A stretch of 20,664 bases of DNA. Origin: Bacteroidales bacterium UBA3623 (lineage in GTDB: Bacteria; Bacteroidota; Bacteroidia; Bacteroidales; UBA932). The stretch is taken from positions 1 through 20,664 of the forward strand of contig DFLI01000081.1 of assembly GCA_002373715.1 (NCBI GenBank), given 5' to 3'. Both the position numbers and the translations under genes were made by a program. Below the pieces are notes generated by a model, which had not been told where the DNA came from, did not search any database, and saw nothing but the letters and a program-made list of their open reading frames with translations. Shown in pieces: positions 14,003 through 20,664 of the stretch (position 1 is its first letter; the number at the start of each line of letters is the position of its first letter).

Positions 14003-15876
14003 AAGTCCAGGAATTTGACGAAGGCGTCTACATCCAGGCTGTAGCCACGGGGGCCGGCCAGGATTTTACCCTCATCGTCCAAAAGGAAGTAATTGGGTTG
14101 GGAATTGACGCCGAAGCGCTCCAATACCAGGTTGGAATTGACCCGGCCCACGTCTTTGAGTACTTTACCGGAAGCCGTGGTAACCCACTTGTCTTCAGGC
14201 AGTTTGGTTTTGTCATCTACGTACAGGGAAACAATGACGTAGTTATCTCTGAGGCGTTGGAGCACCTTAGGGTCACTCCACACGCGGGCTTCCATTTCGC
14301 GGCAGTTCACGCAGCCGTGGCCGGTGATGTCCACAAACACCTTCTTGCCCTGCTCTGCGGCGGCGGCAATGCCGTCCTCCAGGTTGCTGTAGCCGGAGAG
14401 GCCGTGCGGGAGCTTCACCTCGGAGCCGTAAACACTCACCGTGGAAGGAATGGCTGCCGGGGCCACGGCTCCGGGCATGAGCACGAAGTCCTGCGTCTCC
14501 AGGGGCGGCATGTATCCGCTGAGGGCCTTCAGGGGGGCGCCCCACATGCCGGGGATGAGGTATACCACGAAAGCGAAATCTGCTATCACCAACGCCAATC
14601 GGCCCACAGAAATGTATTCCACCGGGCTGTCGTGCTTGAAGCGGATCTTACCCAGCAGGTACAGGCCCAGGAGGCTGAAGCACACAATCCAGATGGCCAG
14701 GTAAACCTCGCGGTCCAGGATGTGCCAGTGGTAGGTTTGGTCGGCCGTACTCAGGAACTTGAGGCCCAGGGCAATTTCAATGAAGCCCAGCACTACCTTC
14801 ACGCTGTTGAGCCAGCCGCCGCTCTTGGGCAGTTTCTTCAGGATGGACGGGAAGAAGGCCAGGAGGGTAAACGGTAGGGCAAAGGCAATGCTGAAAGCCA
14901 GCATGGTAACCATGGGTGTCCAGAACTCTCCCTGGGTGCTCTTGATGAGCACGGTACCCACGATGGGGCCGGTGCAGCTGAAGCTTACCAGCACCAGCGT
15001 TAAGGCCAGGAAGAACACGCCCAACAGGCCGCCCTTGGAGCTTTGGGCATCGGCCTTGGTGGTCCAGCTGGCGGGAAGGGTTATTTCAAAGGCGCCGAAA
15101 AAGGAGGCGGCGAACACCATGAAAATCACAAAGAAGAGAATGTTCGGGAGCCAGTGGGTGCTGAGCCAGTTGAAGATATCGGCCGTAACGGCAGAACCGC
15201 CGGCGGCCCAGGTTAGGCCGATGATGACGCAAATGGGCACCGTATACAGCAGCACGATGAACAGGCCGTACATGAAGGCGTTGAAGCGGCCCTTGGCGGG
15301 GGTATCACTCTGTTTGAGGAAGAAGGATACCGTCATGGGCACCATGGGGAACACACAGGGCGTAAGGAGCATGAGGAAACCCCAGAGGATGGCCTCCAGG
15401 ATAAGACCCCAAAGCACTCCGGCGTTCTTGCCGGATTTGGTGCCGTCGGAGGCCGCACCGGAAAGTTTCACCGGTACGGAGAACTCATAGTCTTCCGGCA
15501 TGCCGCAGAAATCTCCGCTGCAGGCGCTCCAGGTTATGGTTCCTTTCACCGTCACCTGACCGGAGCCGGTGAGCTCCAGATTCTGACGGAGCACATACGT
15601 TCCCATCACCACGGTTTCTCCCTTGTAATCCGAAGGAGTGAACTCTTCCACCGGGGACCCGCTGGTGGCAATTCCCTCCCCTGTCTCTACCTGGAGTTCC
15701 GTGCCCACGTATTCATCGGCCATGGGATGTACGTAGTAGTCCTTGGCCACCTGGCCCGTGACCACCAACTGGTACTGATTGCCTTCTGAATGGTTGACAA
15801 CGGCTTTCCAGGCCACGGAGGGGTTTGCCTGGAGCATAAATACAGACAGCAGCGCTGCCAGAATATAACTGAACAT
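13999..15876 (-). CDS. dsbD: Thiol:disulfide interchange protein DsbD
   Basis: 625 residues with all three functional parts. The N-terminal periplasmic domain, after a signal-like start, holds C119 and C124 (CSGDFC). A central CcdA-like membrane domain of about eight helices has C173 (LTPCVFPMVP) and C301 (FSCTGP). The C-terminal thioredoxin-like domain carries C522-V-N-C525 (GHGCVNCREME). DsbD passes electrons from cytoplasmic thioredoxin through the membrane to reduce periplasmic disulfides. Both domain order and length are normal for the family. It is the first gene of the minus-strand operon with the CyuA-like gene and the fucosidase. In the spacer upstream, TATCTTGC and TATAATTTG are imperfect -7 candidates; neither is convincing. 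Confidence 0.9.
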   Translation of the reverse strand: MFSYILAALLSVFMLQANPSVAWKAVVNHSEGNQYQLVVTGQVAKDYYVHPMADEYVGTELQVETGEGIATSGSPVEEFTPSDYKGETVVMGTYVLRQNLELTGSGQVTVKGTITWSACSGDFCGMPEDYEFSVPVKLSGAASDGTKSGKNAGVLWGLILEAILWGFLMLLTPCVFPMVPMTVSFFLKQSDTPAKGRFNAFMYGLFIVLLYTVPICVIIGLTWAAGGSAVTADIFNWLSTHWLPNILFFVIFMVFAASFFGAFEITLPASWTTKADAQSSKGGLLGVFFLALTLVLVSFSCTGPIVGTVLIKSTQGEFWTPMVTMLAFSIAFALPFTLLAFFPSILKKLPKSGGWLNSVKVVLGFIEIALGLKFLSTADQTYHWHILDREVYLAIWIVCFSLLGLYLLGKIRFKHDSPVEYISVGRLALVIADFAFVVYLIPGMWGAPLKALSGYMPPLETQDFVLMPGAVAPAAIPSTVSVYGSEVKLPHGLSGYSNLEDGIAAAAEQGKKVFVDITGHGCVNCREMEARVWSDPKVLQRLRDNYVIVSLYVDDKTKLPEDKWVTTASGKVLKDVGRVNSNLVLERFGVNSQPNYFLLDDEGKILAGPRGYSLDVDAFVKFLDL

Positions 15877-15926
15877 TTCTTTACAAATTATAGTTTTGCA
15901 AGATACGATTTTCCCCGCACTTTAAC

Positions 15927-15956
15927 AAAAAAGACAGCCTTGCAGCTGTCTTTTTT
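15927..15956. terminator. Intrinsic terminator of the TMEM43 gene
   Basis: A 12-bp stem AAAAAAGACAGC/GCTGTCTTTTTT (15927-15938 with 15945-15956) and a six-base loop. It lies 19 bases beyond the minus-strand stop at 15976 and upstream of dsbD. The same 12-bp stem occurs at 18460-18488 with another loop. Confidence 0.9.
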
Positions 15957-15975
15957 ATTGGATATGAGGGTTTCC

Positions 15976-17199
15976 TTAGGCCTCGGGAGCGGGAGCATTC
16001 GGAGTCTTGGAAGTCATCTCCTTGAGCTTGTCCTTGCCCTTGAAGGCAAATACCCAGATGAGGAAAGCGGCCACGGTCAGCAGGCCGATGCCCAGCACGG
16101 GCCTGTAGAAGATCCAGGCAAGGGCGATGATGATGAGGGACCACACAATACCGGCCACCCAACATACCACACTTACGCCCCAGCCCAGGATATTGGCCAG
16201 GAAAGGAACCACCTTGAGGAGGGTTTCCAGGAAGCCGAAGATACCCTTGAGGCCCGCAATTACCAGGATAACTCCCAGGATACGGAGCACCCACAGGAGC
16301 ACCTTGTTGGAGCTGTGCTCGCTCTCGAAGATTTCGGAAGCGTCCTTCTTGCCCATCACCAGGGTCTGGAAGGTTTTACCGTTCTTGGCGGTGTAGGGCT
16401 TGAAGGTGTCGCCGTCTACCTGAGAAATGATGGAAACCTTGGCGGGAACCACCTTGGTCCAGGTTACGCGCACATCACCCACCTCGGGAGAGGAGGGCAC
16501 CCGACCCACATAAAGCACATTGGCAAACTGGTGCACATAACTCAGGGAATCCTTCTTCTGGATGCGGGAAATACCGTCATTGAGGTCCTTGAGGATGCTC
16601 TCGTCAATGGCCAGTTCAACGGGCTCGGTAGAAGAGATGCTGTGAGTGAGGCTCTCGTTCAACTTGTAAGCACCGAAGGTAACGTTCTTGGCCCACTGGT
16701 GCTCAGACTCCACCACGGTAAGCACCATGTTCTTGTTCTGGTACTCGGGATCCTTGAATTGAGAGGACTGAACCGGGGAAGAAACCCACTCCTTGGTGTA
16801 AGTGTAGGTGGTGGTGGTTACTTCCTTGCCGCCCAGCTTGTCATCCGACTGGGACTCTTCATGCTCTACCCACTGGTAGTACTCTACGTCACGATTCAGG
16901 GCAATGGCCGTAGCACCAAAACCGAAGCGGGCGTCCACCAGGGAATCCTGTGTAGTGGCCACAGCCGTGGCGTGTACCAGTTCTCCGTCCAGGGCGGGGT
17001 CAATCTTGGAGGGGTTCTCCATCTCTACGTAGGCACCCTGGGCCTCGTTGAGCATCTTGGTGGTCTTGACGGCACGTCCTTCGTTCCACCAAAGGAGAGC
17101 CGTGGCGGCAATGAACAGGACCAGACCGCCGCCAATTCCCATAAAAGAATTGCCTACGCGTTTGCCGTAGCTTGTGGTTGTTACTTCTTGGAAAGCCAT
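15976..17199 (-). CDS. TMEM43-family membrane protein
   Basis: 407 residues. A membrane helix at about 20-38 (GGGLVLFIAATALLWWNEGR) is followed by a large non-membrane domain, and a bundle of hydrophobic helices fills about 305-395 before a short charged tail. The motif LLWWNEGRAVKT and the later GRVPSSPEVGDVRVTW are characteristic of TMEM43 (LUMA) family proteins, which occur in many bacteria as well as animals. The bacterial role is not established; an envelope-organising or signalling role is a guess. Only six bases separate it from the upstream secreted protein gene, so the two are almost certainly one transcript and may work together. Confidence 0.8.
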   Translation of the reverse strand: MAFQEVTTTSYGKRVGNSFMGIGGGLVLFIAATALLWWNEGRAVKTTKMLNEAQGAYVEMENPSKIDPALDGELVHATAVATTQDSLVDARFGFGATAIALNRDVEYYQWVEHEESQSDDKLGGKEVTTTTYTYTKEWVSSPVQSSQFKDPEYQNKNMVLTVVESEHQWAKNVTFGAYKLNESLTHSISSTEPVELAIDESILKDLNDGISRIQKKDSLSYVHQFANVLYVGRVPSSPEVGDVRVTWTKVVPAKVSIISQVDGDTFKPYTAKNGKTFQTLVMGKKDASEIFESEHSSNKVLLWVLRILGVILVIAGLKGIFGFLETLLKVVPFLANILGWGVSVVCWVAGIVWSLIIIALAWIFYRPVLGIGLLTVAAFLIWVFAFKGKDKLKEMTSKTPNAPAPEA

Positions 17200-17205
17200 A
17201 ATTAT

Positions 17206-18240
17206 TTAGAATTTAAAGAAATCACAGTAAACGAGGATAGCGGTCCAGGTGGGATTCTTGCAGTTGCACTCTCCCAGACGGGTCTTGTCCTTGTCAATTT
17301 CCACGGCGCCGTATACGCCAATGCTGGCATAGGGAACATACTGCTGGGAACCGTCGCAGATGGTACCGCTGGATTTTACCACGCACAGGAGCTTGCCGCT
17401 GCGGTCCTTGATGTCTTCTCCGCCAAAGGACACGGTGCCGATGGTATTACCATACTTATCCTTGATGTCTCCGTTTCCTTTGGGCAGTTCTCCTATCTTG
17501 GTCTTGGACCAGTCGTAAACCACGCCGTTGGAGTCTACATAACCGCGGCCGCTGCCTTTGCGAACCTCGTAGAAGGTAGGATGCTCACGCTCGTACTGGG
17601 CGCGTTCTTCGGCCACCCGGCGGGCCTCCGCGGCCTGCGCAGCTTCCTCGGCCTTTCTTTGAACCTGCTCTTCCCTCCACTGGTTTATCTGGTTCTCGCT
17701 GGTGAGCAGACCAAAATAAGTAACCGCAATCACCTGACGATGGGTGTGCTTCTCAAAGAAACCGAGCTTATGGTCAAAACACCAGCCGGTGGCCGGGGAA
17801 ATGGAGCCTATTTTCTCCTCGCCCCTCCAGACCTCGAAGTCTTTACCCTCTAGGCGCAGGGTGCCCAGGTTGGGAGATTCGAAGGTGCCGTCGGCATATA
17901 TCTTTCCCTTGGGGGTGCCGTCGTTGCGGACGATGTCACCCGTCTGGGCGTCAATCTTGTAAATCACATACTTTCCGGCCAGCTCCCCTTCGTCCCACTT
18001 CTGGTTGAAGATGATTTCCAGCGTCTTGGGATTATACCAGCCGATGGGGGTGTCTCCCCAGGTGAAAATAACCTTCTGATCTTTCTTCTGGGGCTTGGGG
18101 ATGCCAATCTGGGGACCTTCGGCGGCCTCTTTCACGGCCTTGCCAAGGGAATTGAGAACACCAAACTGGGCCGATGCGGAAGTCTCGGTACCCAGAATAA
18201 CTGCGGCTACCAGGGCCACCGTCCAAAGAATCTTTTTCAT
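17206..18240 (-). CDS. Secreted protein with beta-hairpin repeats and a coiled-coil segment
   Basis: 344 residues with a signal peptide (MKKILWTVALVAAVILG, cleavage near ASA/Q). I cannot name its family with certainty. Short beta-hairpin-like units recur on both sides of a charged helix. Examples are GKIYADGTFESPNLGTLRLEG and GYVDSNGVVYDWSKTKIGEL, then GDIKDKYGNTIGTVSFGGED and IKDRSGKLLCVV. The pattern recalls the small beta-flower type repeats annotated in Bacteroidota. A charged, alanine-rich helix at about 195-230 (EEQVQRKAEEAAQAAEARRV) could be a coiled coil. C-terminal cysteines (GECNCKNP) may bind metal or form disulfides. It is first in a two-gene unit with the TMEM43-family gene. A likely -7 box is TATATTCG at 18263-18270 (one mismatch). 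Confidence 0.7.
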   Translation of the reverse strand: MKKILWTVALVAAVILGTETSASAQFGVLNSLGKAVKEAAEGPQIGIPKPQKKDQKVIFTWGDTPIGWYNPKTLEIIFNQKWDEGELAGKYVIYKIDAQTGDIVRNDGTPKGKIYADGTFESPNLGTLRLEGKDFEVWRGEEKIGSISPATGWCFDHKLGFFEKHTHRQVIAVTYFGLLTSENQINQWREEQVQRKAEEAAQAAEARRVAEERAQYEREHPTFYEVRKGSGRGYVDSNGVVYDWSKTKIGELPKGNGDIKDKYGNTIGTVSFGGEDIKDRSGKLLCVVKSSGTICDGSQQYVPYASIGVYGAVEIDKDKTRLGECNCKNPTWTAILVYCDFFKF

Positions 18241-18262
18241 AGTCTTTCCGAATAATCGGGCA

Positions 18263-18270
18263 CGAATATA
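18263..18270 (-). promoter_or_regulatory. Possible -7 box for the secreted-protein gene
   Basis: On the minus strand TATATTCG differs from TAnnTTTG by one base and lies 22 bases upstream of the ATG at 18240. No strong -33 box is seen. Confidence 0.35.
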
Positions 18271-18295
18271 CTGTTTTTAAACGGAAAAGCCAAGT

Positions 18296-18314
18296 CCCTC
18301 CCCCGAGGGGAGGG
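18296..18314. repeat. GC-rich hairpin repeat (CCCTCCCC/GGGGAGGG)
   Basis: An 8-bp perfect stem CCCTCCCC/GGGGAGGG with a CGA loop. On the minus strand the neighbourhood reads CCCCCTCCATAAACCCCTCCC, then CTCGGGGGAGGG, a style of extragenic repeat frequent in Bacteroidota genomes. It lies between module C and the promoter of the secreted-protein gene. Confidence 0.6.
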
Positions 18315-18390
18315 GTTTATGGAGGGGGTAACGTGAACGAAGTGGGTTCAAACCCCAATGGAACACAAAAAGCCGGTGATATATGATTAT

Positions 18391-18445
18391 GGAGGCCGAA
18401 GGCCGACACAGGGGGTTTGGGGGATTAGGCCCCCAATGGGTCGAA
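18391..18445 (-). repeat. Hairpin-rich intergenic module, copy C (diverged)
   Basis: Read on the minus strand it shares TGGGGGCCTAATCCCCCA, then ACCCCCTG and TCGGCCTTCGGCCTCC, with modules A and B. It also shares the following ATAATCA with the sequence after module B. Its 5' part is different (GGGCCTTCGACCC) but again forms a small hairpin. The second hairpin, GACCC/GGGTC, is lost. Like A and B it follows a tRNA-end terminator, here of a complete tRNA. Confidence 0.7.
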
Positions 18446-18459
18446 GGCCCTATGGACGC

Positions 18460-18488
18460 AAAAAAGACAGCGTCTAGCTGTCTTTTTT
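18460..18488 (-). terminator. Terminator of tRNA-Ile2
   Basis: A 12-bp stem (18460-18471 with 18477-18488) with A6 and T6 tracts and a five-base loop, starting one base after the tRNA end. The stem is identical to 15927-15956. Confidence 0.9.
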
Positions 18489-18489
18489 G

Positions 18490-18562
<73 letters not shown>

Positions 18563-18565
18563 AAG

Positions 18566-18591
18566 AAAGCAGTCTGGGTTCAGACTGCTTT
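18566..18591 (-). terminator. Hairpin between rpsJ and tRNA-Ile2
   Basis: An 11-bp perfect stem AAAGCAGTCTG/CAGACTGCTTT (18566-18576 with 18581-18591) and a four-base loop. On the minus strand it is followed by only a short T-run, CTTTCTT, and then the tRNA after three bases. It can be a weak terminator of the fusA-rpsJ transcript or a processing hairpin that permits read-through into the tRNA. A small GTGAG/CTCAC inverted repeat (18601-18616) overlaps the rpsJ stop. Confidence 0.65.
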
Positions 18592-18612
18592 ACTTAAGGT
18601 GTGAGACGGAAC

Positions 18613-18918
18613 TCACACTTTGATCTCAACCTCAACGCCGGAGGGAAGCTCGAGCTTCATGAGGGCGTCTACGGTCTTGGCGTTGGACTCGTCGATGTCA
18701 ATCAGACGAACGTAGGAGTCCAGCTCGAACTGCTCGCGGCTCTTCTTGTTCACGAAGGTGGAGCGGTTCACAGTGAAGATCTTCTTGTTGGTGGGAAGAG
18801 GAATGGGACCTACGACCTTTGCACCCGTTGCCTTCACTGTATCAACGATCTTAGCGGCAGACTTGTCCACCAGCATGTGATCGAAAGATTTCAGCTTGAT
18901 TCTGATTTTCTGGCTCAT
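18613..18918 (-). CDS. rpsJ: 30S ribosomal protein S10
   Basis: 101 residues, the normal length. The sequence SQKIRIKLKSFDHMLVD, GPIPLPTNKKIFTVNRSTFV (then NKKSREQFE) and the C-terminal LPSGVEVEIKV are diagnostic for S10, a component of the small subunit head that also contacts Nus factors in antitermination. It starts 29 bases after the fusA stop, and the two are the tail of the str operon. In most Bacteroidota rplC follows directly; here a hairpin, a tRNA and unrelated genes follow. Confidence 0.97.
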   Translation of the reverse strand: MSQKIRIKLKSFDHMLVDKSAAKIVDTVKATGAKVVGPIPLPTNKKIFTVNRSTFVNKKSREQFELDSYVRLIDIDESNAKTVDALMKLELPSGVEVEIKV

Positions 18919-18947
18919 ATCAATAACTTTTTTACTTTTGCTAAATG

Positions 18948-20664
18948 TTACTCGTCATCGCTTACACGGTAACCGCTCTTCTCCACGATGTCCTTGGCCA
19001 GGTTGGCAGGAACCTCTGCGTAGTGGTCGAAGGTCATGGTGCTGGTGGCGCGTCCGGAGGACAGCGTACGCAGCACGGTTACGTAACCAAACTGCTCGGA
19101 GAGGGGAACGAAAGCTTTGACGATGCGTGCTCCATTTGCGGTGGAGTCCATGGCAACAATTTGGCCGCGACGGCGGTTCAGGTCTCCCACGATGTCACCC
19201 ATGTAGTCTTCGGGGGTAACCACCTCCAGGGACATGATGGGCTCCAGCAGAACCGGATGACACTTGGGGCAGGCGTGGCGGAAAGCCATGCGGGCAGCCA
19301 ATTCGAAGGAGAGCTGGTCGGAGTCTACCGGGTGGTAGCTGCCGTCTATAACCTCCACCTTGAGGGAAGGCACCTCGTAGCCGGCGAGAACGCCATTGGC
19401 CATTGCAGAGGTAAAGCCCTTCTCAATGCAAGGGATGAATTCCTTGGGGATGTTACCGCCCTTCACCGAATTGATGAACTGAAGACCGGTTACGCCTTCA
19501 TCGGCCGGAGAGACATTAACGATGATGTCTGCGAACTTACCGCGACCGCCAGTCTGCTTCTTGAAGACCTCACGCAGCTGGAAGCTGGAGGTGATGGACT
19601 CCTTGTAGTTGACCTGAGGGGCACCCTGGTTGATGTCTACGCCAAATTCGCGGCGGAGACGGTCTACGATGATGTCCAGATGGAGCTCGCCCATACCGCT
19701 GATCACGGTCTGGCCGGTTTCGTGGTCGCTCTTCACGGTGAAGGTCGGGTCTTCCTCGGCCAGCTTGGCCAGGGCGATACCCAGCTTGTCCAGGTCCTTC
19801 TGGGTCTTGGGTTCTACGGCGATGCCGATAACCGGATCCGGGAATTCCATGGTCTCCAGGGTGATGGGCTTCTCTTCCAGGCACACGGTATCACCGGTGC
19901 GGAGGTCCTTGAAACCAACGGCTGCGCAGATGTCACCAGCCTCTACGAACTCGATGGGGTTCTGGTGGTTGGAGTGCATCTGATACAGACGGGCAACACG
20001 CTCTTTCTTGCCAGTGCGGGTATTGTACACGTAGGAACCTGCGTCCAGACGACCGGAATATGCGCGGAGGAAGGCCAGACGACCCACGAAAGGATCGGTA
20101 GCAATCTTGAACACCAGGGCGCAGAAAGGTTCGTCGGCAGAGGGCTTACGGCTGATTTCCTCACCGGTGCGGGGGTTGGTTCCCGAAACGGCTCCCTTAT
20201 CCAGCGGAGAAGGCAGATACCGCATCACGGCATCCAGGAGGAACTGCACACCCTTGTTCTTGAAGGAAGAACCGCAGCAGGCAGGGACAATCTGCATGGA
20301 GATGGTGCCCTTGCGGATAGCGGCGATGATTTCCTCCTTGGTGAGGGAGTCGGGATCCTCGAAATACTTCTCCATCAGGTTCTCATCGCACTCGGCGGCC
20401 GTCTCCAGGAGGATGTCGCGCCAACGGGCGGCTTCACCCTTGAGGTTCTCGGGAATCTCGGCCTCCTTGTAGTTCACAAGGGCGTCGGAGTTTCCATCGT
20501 AATAGATGGCCTTCATGTCGATGAGGTCTACGATGCCGTCGAACTTGTCTTCGGCACCGATGGGGAGACAGATGGGAACGGCGGTGGCACCGAGCTTGGT
20601 TTTGATTTCCTCAACGCAGGCGAGGAAGTCTGCACCAATACGGTCCATCTTGTTCACATACGCG
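18948..20664 (-). CDS. fusA: Elongation factor G, 5' end outside the window
   Basis: 572 codons of the translocase EF-G are present, from AYVNKMDRIGADF at the right edge to the stop at 18948. The G4 motif NKMD is visible; the P-loop and switch regions (about 130 residues) lie beyond the window. Domain II follows the G domain (FKIATDPFVGRLAFLRAYSG). Domain III comes next (GMGELHLDIIVDRLRREFGV), then domain IV and domain V, ending in EKSGYRVSDDE. The length to the C-terminus is as expected. It is the ribosome-stimulated GTPase that moves tRNA and mRNA during elongation. It is co-oriented with rpsJ as in the str operon. Confidence 0.97.
   Translation of the reverse strand, partial: AYVNKMDRIGADFLACVEEIKTKLGATAVPICLPIGAEDKFDGIVDLIDMKAIYYDGNSDALVNYKEAEIPENLKGEAARWRDILLETAAECDENLMEKYFEDPDSLTKEEIIAAIRKGTISMQIVPACCGSSFKNKGVQFLLDAVMRYLPSPLDKGAVSGTNPRTGEEISRKPSADEPFCALVFKIATDPFVGRLAFLRAYSGRLDAGSYVYNTRTGKKERVARLYQMHSNHQNPIEFVEAGDICAAVGFKDLRTGDTVCLEEKPITLETMEFPDPVIGIAVEPKTQKDLDKLGIALAKLAEEDPTFTVKSDHETGQTVISGMGELHLDIIVDRLRREFGVDINQGAPQVNYKESITSSFQLREVFKKQTGGRGKFADIIVNVSPADEGVTGLQFINSVKGGNIPKEFIPCIEKGFTSAMANGVLAGYEVPSLKVEVIDGSYHPVDSDQLSFELAARMAFRHACPKCHPVLLEPIMSLEVVTPEDYMGDIVGDLNRRRGQIVAMDSTANGARIVKAFVPLSEQFGYVTVLRTLSSGRATSTMTFDHYAEVPANLAKDIVEKSGYRVSDDE

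Noticed and set aside
15790..17853. 687-codon open frame on the plus strand across dsbD end, TMEM43 and the secreted-protein gene
   Set aside because: It spans three better-supported minus-strand features and a terminator, and its product is low-complexity without a domain.
18340..18356. GGGTTTGAACCC as another tRNA T arm
   Set aside because: It is a short inverted repeat with a two-base centre; no acceptor strand or other tRNA part is nearby.

Overview
The window looks like a chromosomal piece of a Bacteroidales-type member of the Bacteroidota. The evidence is the repeated Bacteroidota-style promoter (-7 box TAnnTTTG, in two cases with a TTTG or TTG box 19 bases upstream), an outer-membrane barrel of the carboxypeptidase-regulatory-domain/plug type, a GH29 fucosidase lipoprotein, a multicopy-type AAA ATPase with a winged-helix tail, and tRNA genes without an encoded CCA. 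Genus cannot be judged from the sequence alone.

Layout. (1) 1-1650: the 3' end of a tRNA runs in from the left edge, followed by a terminator and a 65-base hairpin-rich module. Next comes an AAA ATPase gene on the minus strand with a palindromic operator. Then a second copy of the tRNA 3' tip, another terminator and a second copy of the module (64/65 identical) follow. The ATPase therefore sits between direct repeats that begin in a tRNA acceptor stem. (2) 1811-6620, minus: an operon that reads outer-membrane barrel, tandem flavodoxin-like protein with a four-cysteine motif, zinc-ribbon/flavin-reductase-like protein, CDP-alcohol phosphatidyltransferase. It diverges from (3) a TetR-type regulator at 6785-7720 that carries an extra C-terminal helix-turn-helix. 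The intergenic region holds two promoters, two perfect 11-bp inverted repeats and four TGGACAA motifs. (4) 7699-11244: an esterase-acid phosphatase pair (minus) and an aldo/keto reductase (plus), bounded by a 40-bp inverted repeat with one mismatch. The repeat encodes the end of the phosphatase, overlaps the end of the regulator and supplies the last two bases of the reductase stop codon. (5) 11251-15876: a terminator and a third tRNA 3' fragment, then an overlapping minus-strand operon of DsbD, a CyuA-like cysteine desulfidase and a GH29 fucosidase lipoprotein. (6) 15976-18240: a secreted protein with beta-hairpin repeats and a TMEM43-family membrane protein. (7) 18241-18562: repeat-rich spacer and tRNA-Ile2(CAU). 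(8) 18613-20664: rpsJ and most of fusA. The ribosomal genes that usually follow rpsJ are absent at this junction.

How the parts may work together (inference): the barrel operon looks like an envelope and redox response unit controlled by the divergent regulator. DsbD, CyuA and the fucosidase are translationally coupled. The most interesting structures are non-coding: the 40-bp inverted repeat that would keep all three genes intact in either orientation, and the tRNA 3' fragments with terminator and hairpin module that mark rearrangement points.
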